A stretch of DNA of 20,046 nucleotides from Peptococcaceae bacterium BRH_c23 (GTDB lineage: Bacteria; Bacillota_B; Desulfitobacteriia; Desulfitobacteriales; Desulfitobacteriaceae): NCBI GenBank assembly GCA_000961805.1, contig LADV01000282.1, forward strand, positions 1 through 20,046, in the 5' to 3' direction. The translations under genes were made by a program, and so were the position numbers. Shown piece by piece: positions 14,606-20,046 of the stretch. Every line of letters starts with the position of its first letter. Positions within the stretch are counted from its first letter, which is position 1. The notes below the pieces were generated by a model. The model made no database searches. It was not told the origin of the DNA and saw only the letters and a program-made list of their open reading frames with translations.

Positions 14606-15379
14606 GTGGAACTAAAATGGTTTGGGACAGCTTCAGTCATGTACCAAGAAGGAGAAGACAAGCTCCTTTTTGATCCGTTTTTTCCATTGAACAAAAAATT
14701 ATATCAGCCGTCTCTTGCTGAATATGCGGAGGTAAAGCACATCTTTATTACACACGGCCACTTTGACCATTTGATCGATGTTCCAAAGATATTAGCTAAA
14801 GGTCAAGCCACTGTATATTGCTCGGAGATAGTTGCTAATACATTGCAGCAGGACGGGGTAGAGTCTGACCGCATTGTAATACTAAACCCAGGTGATAGTA
14901 TAGAGACTGGCCCATTTACAATCAATGTCATTAAAGGCAGACATATAGTGTTTGATAAGTGGATGCTTTTCAAAACCATTTGTAATTACCGTATGCTAGT
15001 TTATCATGCAAACTTTAGAAAAATGTTAAAGGTATCATCCAAATTCCAAGAGGGTGGGCAAACCCTACTTTATCAGATCAAAACTAAAGACAAGCATGTC
15101 GTGCATTTAGGGAGCTTGAACTTACCTGAAGATCAAGTGTACCCTAAGAATATGGATATGCTATTAATTCCTTTACAGGGTAGATCTGATCTGAACGATT
15201 ATACAATGCCGTATATTAAGTTATTAGAGCCAAAGACAGTTCTCCTCCACCATTTTGATGATTCTTTTCCACCTGTCTCTTCTACGGTAGATACTAAAGA
15301 ATTCAGTAAAAAATTTAAAGAATGTTTCCCTGAAATAGAATTGATAGTCCCTAGGTATGGTGAAGTAGTAACAATATAA
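14606..15379 (+). CDS. Metallo-beta-lactamase-fold hydrolase
   Basis: The 257-residue protein of the MBL superfamily binds two metal ions through H50-G-H52-F-D54-H55 (ITHGHFDHLID). The N-terminal MELKWFGTASVMYQ and LLFDPFF match the UlaG/YtnP-like branch. Later ligands are probably supplied by GRHIVF, HLGSLNLPED and HHFDDSFPP. The GTG start at 14606 has GAAGGAGA at 14591-14598. It lies 97 bp behind the alpha/beta hydrolase in the same direction and may be co-transcribed. The reaction is unknown; a hydrolase or phosphodiesterase acting on a small ester or lactone is plausible. A stem-loop terminator follows 10 bp after the stop. Confidence 0.85.
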   Translation: MELKWFGTASVMYQEGEDKLLFDPFFPLNKKLYQPSLAEYAEVKHIFITHGHFDHLIDVPKILAKGQATVYCSEIVANTLQQDGVESDRIVILNPGDSIETGPFTINVIKGRHIVFDKWMLFKTICNYRMLVYHANFRKMLKVSSKFQEGGQTLLYQIKTKDKHVVHLGSLNLPEDQVYPKNMDMLLIPLQGRSDLNDYTMPYIKLLEPKTVLLHHFDDSFPPVSSTVDTKEFSKKFKECFPEIELIVPRYGEVVTI

Positions 15380-15388
15380 GAAATGACT

Positions 15389-15413
15389 TGCAGCCATTTA
15401 CTAGATGGCTGCA
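15389..15413 (+). terminator. Intrinsic terminator of the MBL-fold gene
   Basis: Perfect 9-bp arms TGCAGCCAT (15389-15397) and ATGGCTGCA (15405-15413) with a 7-nt loop, followed by TTTGTCTATTATT, 10 bp after the stop. Confidence 0.7.
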
Positions 15414-15463
15414 TTTGTCTATTATTCAACTGGTATTTCGAAACTATTCAGATTAACAAGAAA

Positions 15464-15583
15464 TTCCAGTGGAAAAGATCTTTTGAGGTCTTGATGAGTG
15501 GTATTGAGAAGCTGGGACAAGGGGAAAAAGGGATCCTGATTATTGATGATTGGCACCTGGTTCAGAATGTGGAAGAAATATAG
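15464..15583 (+). pseudogene. Possible STAND/MalT-LuxR-type ATPase fragment
   Basis: The frame reads FQWKRSFEVLMSGIEKLGQG, then EKGILIIDDWHLVQNVEEI, and stops at TAG. The ILIIDDWHLV segment looks like the Walker B strand (LVLDDYHL) of MalT/LuxR-family ATPases. Forty codons without a start or any other domain, so at best a scrap of such a regulator. Confidence 0.3.
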
Positions 15584-15593
15584 GATAAAGAAA

Positions 15594-15641
15594 ACTTCAT
15601 AACTCAACTTTCGGTCGCGACCGAAAGTTGAGTTGTGAAGT
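15594..15641. repeat. 48-bp near-perfect palindrome
   Basis: 24-bp arms with no loop: ACTTCATAACTCAACTTTCG continuing GTCG, then CGAC and the complement, with only one mismatch (a G that would still pair with U in RNA). It lies 15 bp before the second activator-site pair. It could be a very stable transcript hairpin, a terminator without T-run, a protein site or an excision scar. Confidence 0.75.
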
Positions 15642-15655
15642 ATCATTTTGCTAAG

Positions 15656-15700
15656 AAACTGTCGGGTAATCCGGACAACTGTTGGGTAATCAGACAGTTT
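15656..15700 (+). promoter_or_regulatory. Tandem upstream activator sites, pair 2
   Basis: The same two sites as pair 1 without any base change: CTGTCGGGTAATCCGGACA (15659-15677) and CTGTTGGGTAATCAGACAG (15679-15697). The whole element is bounded by AAACTGTC and GACAGTTT. Expected binding site of the PAS-AAA+-Fis activator encoded at 9387-10772. Confidence 0.75.
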
Positions 15701-15730
15701 TTTTGATTAAGATAGTTTGTTAAAAGACCC

Positions 15731-15771
15731 AGAAGACGCATGATTAGACGTTTAATCATACGTCTTTTTTT
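15731..15771 (+). terminator. Hairpin with T-run between activator sites and promoter, copy 2
   Basis: Arms 15731-15746 and 15753-15768 enclose a 6-nt loop and end in eight T residues that reach the -24 element. Relative to copy 1, one A:T pair has become C:G, one G:C has become G:T and one C:G has become C:A. The stem is thus largely kept. It would stop transcripts entering from upstream. Confidence 0.65.
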
Positions 15772-15786
15772 TGGCACGGTTATTGC
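15772..15786 (+). promoter_or_regulatory. Sigma-54 -24/-12 promoter of the permease/BKACE operon
   Basis: TGGCACG-GTTA-TTGC, identical to copy 1 and with correct GG-N10-GC spacing. About 160 bp separate it from the permease start, giving a long mRNA leader. Confidence 0.87.
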
Positions 15787-15823
15787 GATAGAAATGTAAA
15801 CAAGAAAACAAAAGGAGGTGTTA

Positions 15824-15838
15824 GTGAACAAAGCTTAG
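15824..15838 (+). other. Four-codon leader ORF (VNKA) in the operon 5' UTR
   Basis: An ideal AAAGGAGGTG ribosome site precedes GTG AAC AAA GCT TAG. With one extra A after AAA the frame would continue as SLEKGGIEKNTSKEP for about 20 more codons to TAA at 15900-15902. It may therefore be a once longer small gene broken by a 1-base deletion, or a short leader peptide. The equivalent GTG in cassette 1 is fused to permease codons. Confidence 0.35.
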
Positions 15839-15948
15839 AGAAAGGTGGAATCGAAAAAAACACTAGTAAAGAACCCATTTCTGCCAGTACATCAAGTCTG
15901 TAACCAGAACGAAATGACAAAAACAACGATTTTAGAGGAGGATACGTA

Positions 15949-17256
15949 ATGTTAGGTGTTATGGGTGTGCTTATTGCCATCGCAGTTATTATTTTTATGG
16001 CCTATAAAGGCTGGGGTATCATTCCTGCTTCTCTTCTTTGTGCTCTAATCGTTATTTTGACCAACCATGGCGACATTTGGAAATCCCTCTCAGTGGATTA
16101 TGTCAACGGATTTAAGTATTTTGCTGGTACCTATTTCTTAATCTTTGTTCTGGGCGCATTATTTGGTCAAGTTATGGGTGAAAGCGGAAGTGCTAACTCT
16201 ATTTCCTACAAGTTAATGGACAGGTTTGGTGAATCCAGAGCTATTCTAGTAGTAGCTTTGGCTACCTCCATCCTTACTTACGGTGGAGTTAACCTGTTCA
16301 TCGTTATTTTTACGGTCTATCCTCTGGCTTTGATCCTCTTTAAGGCAGCTGATTTACCAAAGAGACTTATCGTAGCGACTGTTGGTATTGGAGCGGGAAC
16401 CTTTACCATGACAGCTATGCCAGGATCCCCTTCCATTCAGAACCTCATCCCTGCTCAAGTATTGGGAACAACAGCAACGGCAGCTCCTTTGATGGGTATT
16501 ATCTGTTCCCTGTTCCTCTTCGGGGCAGGTGTCTGGTATGTGCAAAGTCGGGCTAAAAAAGCTAAGGCTAATGGCGAACATTTTGTCCCAGGTCCTCGTG
16601 ACAATATGGATAAATTATCCTTGACCGATGCCAGTAAACTGCCTGATTGGAAAGTAGCTTTTTTACCTTTACTCGTTGTTATTGGGGTGATCTTCCTCCT
16701 GAAAGGGAAGATGGATGCTCTCTATGGGGTTAGCATCGCTCTAGCAGTTGGTATCATTCTGACCTATGTGCTGAACTGGAAGCGTTTTGAAAATCCTCTT
16801 AAGGCACTTAATGATGGTTGCTCAAATAGTGTTATGGCCCTGATCAATACTGCAGCTATTGTTGGCTTTGGTTTTGTAGTCCAGAACGTTCCAGCTTTCC
16901 AAGCGTTTATCAAATTTGCCCTGGGCATGAAATTCAATCCTTTGGTTTCCGAAGCCATTGCCGTTAACGTGATAGCGGGTATTACTGGTTCTGCCAGTGG
17001 TGGCTTGACCATCTTTATGAAAACCATGGGTCCAGCATTCCTACAAACTGGGATAAGCCCCGAAGCGTTACACAGGGTTGCCTCGATAGCTTCCGGTGGT
17101 CTAGACTCCCTGCCCCATTCCGGAGCGGTTATTACCTTGTTGATGGTTATGGGTTTAACCCATAAAGAAGCCTATAAAGATCTCGGTGTAGTGACTGTAA
17201 TTATACCTCTGCTGGCAACAGCTTTGGCCATCGCTATCGGAATATTCTTTTACTAA
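15949..17256 (+). CDS. GntP-family permease (organic/hydroxy acid:H+ symporter)
   Basis: Inner-membrane transporter of 435 residues with about 12 hydrophobic segments. It belongs to the gluconate:H+ symporter (GntP) superfamily, whose members move gluconate, other sugar acids or 3-hydroxybutyrate-like acids. Typical blocks are FVLGALFGQVMGESGSA (about 66-82), GAGTFTMTAMPGSPSIQN in the centre, NVIAGITGSASGGLTI and the C-terminal ASGGLDSLPHSGAVITLL. ATG at 15949 follows AGAGGAGGATACGTA, a strong site. It is the first gene of the sigma-54-controlled operon and its cargo is presumably the acid degraded by the enzymes behind it. Its branch resembles permeases found beside ketone-body/CoA-transferase genes more than true gluconate carriers. 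A scar of a second such gene lies at 11038. Confidence 0.9.
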   Translation: MLGVMGVLIAIAVIIFMAYKGWGIIPASLLCALIVILTNHGDIWKSLSVDYVNGFKYFAGTYFLIFVLGALFGQVMGESGSANSISYKLMDRFGESRAILVVALATSILTYGGVNLFIVIFTVYPLALILFKAADLPKRLIVATVGIGAGTFTMTAMPGSPSIQNLIPAQVLGTTATAAPLMGIICSLFLFGAGVWYVQSRAKKAKANGEHFVPGPRDNMDKLSLTDASKLPDWKVAFLPLLVVIGVIFLLKGKMDALYGVSIALAVGIILTYVLNWKRFENPLKALNDGCSNSVMALINTAAIVGFGFVVQNVPAFQAFIKFALGMKFNPLVSEAIAVNVIAGITGSASGGLTIFMKTMGPAFLQTGISPEALHRVASIASGGLDSLPHSGAVITLLMVMGLTHKEAYKDLGVVTVIIPLLATALAIAIGIFFY

Positions 17257-17301
17257 AATTCTTTGGGCGCTGACGAGCAACATTGACAGCAATGAAACCA
17301 G

Positions 17302-17333
17302 GTACTCATGTGGGCCAAGGCTCACATGAGTAC
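17302..17333 (+). other. Intercistronic hairpin between permease and dehydrogenase genes
   Basis: Perfect 11-bp arms GTACTCATGTG and CACATGAGTAC, extended inward by a G:U and three more pairs (GCC/GGC), in the 110-bp gap. No T-run follows on the plus strand, so it is not a normal terminator; RNA processing or stability control is likelier. AAGGAGGAG before 17367 restarts translation. Confidence 0.6.
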
Positions 17334-17366
17334 AGGTCATAAAAAAACAAACAAGGAGGAGATATT

Positions 17367-18389
17367 ATGCGCACAGCAATTATGGGTGCAGGGTCCCTGG
17401 GGACTATAGCAGGGGCTCTCATCACCAAGAATGGCGGAGACGTTATCCTAATTGATGCCAACAAAGAACATGTTAAAGCTTTAAATGAAAAAGGGGCTAC
17501 TATTACAGGAACAATGGAGCTTACTATTCCTGTCAAAGCCATCACGCCTGATGAGATGACAGGGATTTATGATGTGGTTCTATATCTGGTTAAGCAAACG
17601 TATAACGAGGTTGCCTTAAAACAATTACTGCCTCATCTGGGTCCCGACAGTGTCGTATGTACCCTGCAAAATGGTGTTCCTGAGGATGCCGTAGCGGAAA
17701 TTATCGGTAAAGAGCGCACCTTAAGCGGGACTGTGGGCTGGGGGGCAACGTTTGTGGGTCCCGGGGTCTCTATGCTTACATCCGACCCCAACAAGATGAG
17801 CTATGATGTTGGTGAACTGGATGGCAGCATCAGGGAACGGACAAAAAAGGTGGCCGAACTGTTAAACCTTTCTGCAGAGACCATTATTGTGCCAAATCTG
17901 GCTGGAATTCGTTGGACTAAATTAATTGTGAATGCCACCATGAGTGGTATGTCTGCAGCCTTGGGCTGTACCTACGGTGACATCTTAGATAATGAAAAGG
18001 CTCTAGCCTGTGCAGTTCACATAGGCAACGAGACCCTTGAAATCGTTAAGGCCAGAGGCATTAAACTGGAACCTCTCCAGGGACATGACCTGAGTGTTTT
18101 GGCCTTCCAGAACAAGCAAGAACGGGACGCGAAATACCCTTACTATAAGGCTGTCTTTTCACCACATCGTCTGTTAAAGGCCAGTATGCTCCAGGACTTA
18201 GAGAAAGGTTTAAAGACAGAAATCGACGCTATCGATGGGGTTATTTCCGATTGGGGTAAGAAGCTGGGTATTGCTACTCCCATTAGTGATAAAGTCGTAG
18301 AAATAGTTAAGGGCATCGAAGCAGGGAAGTACACTTATAAGATTGAGAACCTTGATATGTTTGAACTACCTGAAATTCCAGAAGCTTAG
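17367..18389 (+). CDS. Ketopantoate reductase (ApbA/PanE) family dehydrogenase
   Basis: NAD(P)-dependent 2-hydroxy-acid/hydroxy-acid dehydrogenase of 340 residues. Rossmann motif GAGSLG (7-12), the QNGV block (101-104), and the catalytic pair Lys185 and Asn189 in IRWTKLIVNATMSG are visible. The second strand ends in Asp30 (VILIDANK) where NADPH-using PanE has Arg, which suggests NAD as cofactor and an oxidative, catabolic direction. It is longer than biosynthetic PanE (about 300), owing to the C-terminal extension ending ENLDMFELPEIPEA. Being between a permease and BKACE it is more likely to oxidise an imported hydroxy acid to the keto acid for cleavage than to make pantoate. ATG with AAGGAGGAG upstream; 38 bp to the next gene. 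Confidence 0.85.
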   Translation: MRTAIMGAGSLGTIAGALITKNGGDVILIDANKEHVKALNEKGATITGTMELTIPVKAITPDEMTGIYDVVLYLVKQTYNEVALKQLLPHLGPDSVVCTLQNGVPEDAVAEIIGKERTLSGTVGWGATFVGPGVSMLTSDPNKMSYDVGELDGSIRERTKKVAELLNLSAETIIVPNLAGIRWTKLIVNATMSGMSAALGCTYGDILDNEKALACAVHIGNETLEIVKARGIKLEPLQGHDLSVLAFQNKQERDAKYPYYKAVFSPHRLLKASMLQDLEKGLKTEIDAIDGVISDWGKKLGIATPISDKVVEIVKGIEAGKYTYKIENLDMFELPEIPEA

Positions 18390-18427
18390 ATCAAAAATTA
18401 ACCTTAAATAACGAGGAGGAACATAAA

Positions 18428-19351
18428 ATGGCCGTATCATCCACGAAACGAATCATCTGCTGTGCAATTACCGGGTCTATTCATGTACCCAGCCAGTCAC
18501 CTTATCTGCCTATCACCCCGGACCAAATAGCTCAAAACGCTCTTGATGCTGCTAATGCCGGGGCAGCCATAGTCCATATCCATGCCCGTAATCCAGAAAC
18601 AGGGCAGCCTTCTGCTGATCTGGAACTGTATCGTGAGATTGTAGGCAAAATCCGGGCCAAGAATAAAGAAGTCGTCATCTGTCTTACCACTGGTGGTGGT
18701 GCAGGTATGACCGTAGAGCAACGAGTAGCTGTCGTTCCCGAATTCAAGCCTGAATTGGCTTCTATGAATGCTGGTTCTATCAACTGGGGCTTGTTCCCTG
18801 TCGCAGACAAGATTAAAGATTTCAAGTTCCCTTGGGAGCCTGCCATGCTTAATATGACGAAGAGCTTTATTTTTGAAAACACCTTTACCGCCATGGAAAC
18901 CATGACTAAAATCATGGATGAAAACGGAACCAAACCTGAACTGGAAGTCTATGACGTGGGTCACCTGTACAGCATTGCTTATCTACTCCAGAAAGGGTTC
19001 GTCAAACCTCCCATTACTATGCAGTATGTAACTGGTATCTTAGGTGGTATCGGTTCGACTCCTTATGACATCATGAACCTGCATACTACAGCGGAACGAC
19101 TCTTTGGTACTGGCAAGTATAACTGGTCTGTAATCGGAGCGGGCAAGGCTGAATTCCCTGCTACTACAATGGCTCTTATCCTAGGCGGACACGTTAGAGT
19201 AGGTATGGAAGACAATTTATATCTAGGTAAAGGAGTCTTGGCTAAGAACAATGGTGAATTAGTGGCGAAGATGGTCAGGATCATGACTGAGTTAGACCTT
19301 CAACCTGCTGCACCTGCTGAAGCCAGGGAATTACTGGCTTTGTCCAAATAA
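18428..19351 (+). CDS. Beta-keto acid cleavage enzyme, BKACE/DUF849 family
   Basis: Zinc-dependent TIM-barrel enzyme of the family founded by Kce (3-keto-5-aminohexanoate cleavage enzyme). It condenses a beta-keto acid with acetyl-CoA and releases acetoacetate and a new acyl-CoA. Metal ligands are seen as His50 and His52 in VHIHARNPETGQPS and Glu261 in GGHVRVGMED; Arg257 and Asp262 are the usual active-site neighbours. The N-terminal AITGSIHVPSQSPYLPITP is the general BKACE form rather than the lysine-fermentation Kce form, whose Glu after ITG binds the substrate amino group (from memory), so the substrate is probably not 3-keto-5-aminohexanoate. Length 307 is normal. ATG at 18428 with GAGGAG upstream. 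The tail is Ala/Pro-rich (DLQPAAPAEARE). Confidence 0.92.
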   Translation: MAVSSTKRIICCAITGSIHVPSQSPYLPITPDQIAQNALDAANAGAAIVHIHARNPETGQPSADLELYREIVGKIRAKNKEVVICLTTGGGAGMTVEQRVAVVPEFKPELASMNAGSINWGLFPVADKIKDFKFPWEPAMLNMTKSFIFENTFTAMETMTKIMDENGTKPELEVYDVGHLYSIAYLLQKGFVKPPITMQYVTGILGGIGSTPYDIMNLHTTAERLFGTGKYNWSVIGAGKAEFPATTMALILGGHVRVGMEDNLYLGKGVLAKNNGELVAKMVRIMTELDLQPAAPAEARELLALSK

Positions 19352-19363
19352 TTGTAAATGCAG

Positions 19364-19393
19364 GCAAAGGATAGCATTTTAGCTATCCTTTGC
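19364..19393 (+). terminator. Stem-loop between BKACE and CoA-transferase genes
   Basis: Perfect 12-bp arms GCAAAGGATAGC and GCTATCCTTTGC with a 6-nt loop, 12 bp after the BKACE stop. Only a short TT follows, so it is likely a partial terminator that lowers expression of the downstream CoA-transferase genes, or a processing site. Confidence 0.6.
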
Positions 19394-19573
19394 TTCCAAT
19401 AGTTCTTTACAGGAGGTTCCCTATCAAACAAATACCGGGAGTAGTATAATTCCAAAATAAGTCTATAAAAAAAGCCTATTGCTCCTCCTGACATCCGTTA
19501 AAGGGATAATAAGATGCAGCTTTCACACATGAAATATGGTAAACATGGTCATAAACCAAAGGAGGAAAAAAAT

Positions 19574-20046
19574 ATGAGTAAAATAGCTGAGAGGGAAGAG
19601 GCTCTAGCTAGATTTACCGACAACCAATGCGTGATGATTGGCGGATTTCTAGGTACAGGAACTCCAGAGAGCCTGGTGGACGGCTTAGTTGAGAAGGGTG
19701 TTAAGAATCTTACGGTAATAGCCAATGATACAGCTTTTCCAGGTAAAGGCGTTGGTAAGCTGGTAGTAAATAAGCAGACTAGCAAAGTCATTGTCTCTCA
19801 TATCGGTACTAACCCTGAAACAGGAAGACAAATGCATGCCAAGGAGATGGAAGTGGAGCTGGTTCCTCAAGGCACTCTAGCGGAAAGAATACGTTCTGCA
19901 GGTGCTGGGCTAGGGGGCTTTCTTACTTCTACTGGTTTAGGAACTATTGTCGAAGAAGGCAAAGATAAAATAACTAAAGGAGGAAGAACCTACATCTTGG
20001 AGCTGCCTATAAAAGCCGATATCGCTCTAATAAAAGCCTGGAAAGC
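19574..20046 (+). CDS. CoA-transferase subunit A (acetoacetate/3-oxoacid type), 3' end outside window
   Basis: Alpha subunit of a class I CoA transferase, expected to pair with a beta subunit gene just beyond the window. It moves CoA from an acyl-CoA to acetoacetate or another short acid. The start [14 protein letters not shown] is followed by [16 protein letters not shown] (the CoA-binding glycine-rich part), [46 protein letters not shown] and [11 protein letters not shown], in the order normal for AtoD/ScoA. 157 codons of about 220 are present. GGAGGAAAAAAAT precedes the ATG. A 222-bp gap with a hairpin and an AT-rich stretch separates it from BKACE. It fits as the step that activates the acetoacetate made by BKACE. 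The remnant at 6326 is a dead relative. Confidence 0.93.
   Translation, partial: MSKIAEREEALARFTDNQCVMIGGFLGTGTPESLVDGLVEKGVKNLTVIANDTAFPGKGVGKLVVNKQTSKVIVSHIGTNPETGRQMHAKEMEVELVPQGTLAERIRSAGAGLGGFLTSTGLGTIVEEGKDKITKGGRTYILELPIKADIALIKAWK

Larger units (their letters stand above)
15658..15832 (+). repeat. Duplicated sigma-54 promoter cassette, copy 2
   Basis: Partner of 10873-11046 with the same element order and spacing. This copy leads into the intact permease/dehydrogenase/BKACE/CoA-transferase operon. Confidence 0.9.

Noticed and set aside
18497..18964. 155-aa antisense ORF opposite BKACE
   Set aside because: Shadow of a strongly conserved coding sequence; no ribosome site or recognisable protein.
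1..20046. CRISPR array, tRNA, rRNA or replication origin
   Set aside because: No regularly spaced repeats, no cloverleaf or rRNA-like stretches and no DnaA-box cluster were seen by reading; the only repeats are the duplicated promoter cassette and small palindromes.

Overview
The window looks like a chromosomal stretch from a Gram-positive anaerobe of the Clostridia, most likely a Desulfosporosinus/Desulfitobacterium-type member of the Peptococcaceae. That placement is an inference. It rests on strong AGGAGG-type ribosome sites, frequent GTG/TTG starts, a Gram-positive-type LexA box, sigma-54 regulation of catabolic genes, and the gene families present. No rRNA, tRNA or CRISPR array was seen.

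Layout. (1) 1-1131: 3' part of a glycine C-acetyltransferase gene (kbl), followed by about 650 bp of non-coding or decayed DNA. (2) 1788-5992: an Old Yellow Enzyme gene (minus strand) with a 21-bp palindromic operator over its promoter, a Fpg/MutM-like glycosylase gene (plus), and a convergent two-gene minus-strand operon of a DUF4130 protein and its radical-SAM partner. This operon has a promoter whose spacer holds a near-consensus LexA (SOS) box. (3) 6046-9386: a gene graveyard with a CoA-transferase subunit A pseudogene (under its own sigma-54-like promoter), two different tail fragments of DUF3427 helicase-like proteins, a dead REP-associated tyrosine transposase and a decayed Cys-rich reading frame. 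One intact zinc-ribbon/TPR gene sits among them. (4) 9387-12510: a PAS-AAA+-Fis sigma-54 activator gene, then a compact regulatory cassette (two upstream activator sites, a hairpin, a -24/-12 promoter, a ribosome site and a GTG). The cassette now leads into scars of a permease gene and a membrane-protein gene, then an intact M20 amidohydrolase. (5) 12577-15583: a truncated alpha/beta hydrolase, an intact PAF-acetylhydrolase-like hydrolase, a metallo-beta-lactamase-fold hydrolase and a fragment that may come from a MalT/LuxR-type ATPase. (6) 15594-20046: a 48-bp palindrome, a second copy of the same sigma-54 cassette, and an operon encoding a GntP-family permease, a ketopantoate-reductase-family dehydrogenase, a BKACE (DUF849) beta-keto acid cleavage enzyme and CoA-transferase subunit A (cut by the window end).

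How they may work together. Operon 6 reads as a catabolic route: import of an organic (hydroxy) acid, NAD-dependent oxidation to a beta-keto acid, cleavage with acetyl-CoA by BKACE to acetoacetate plus a new acyl-CoA, and activation of acetoacetate by the CoA transferase. The substrate is unknown. The activator at 9387-10772 lies directly beside one of the two identical activator-site pairs, so it probably switches on both the operon and the segment in front of the M20 amidohydrolase. The duplicated cassette, the permease scar and the CoA-transferase pseudogene suggest that this locus once held a second, related operon that has decayed.
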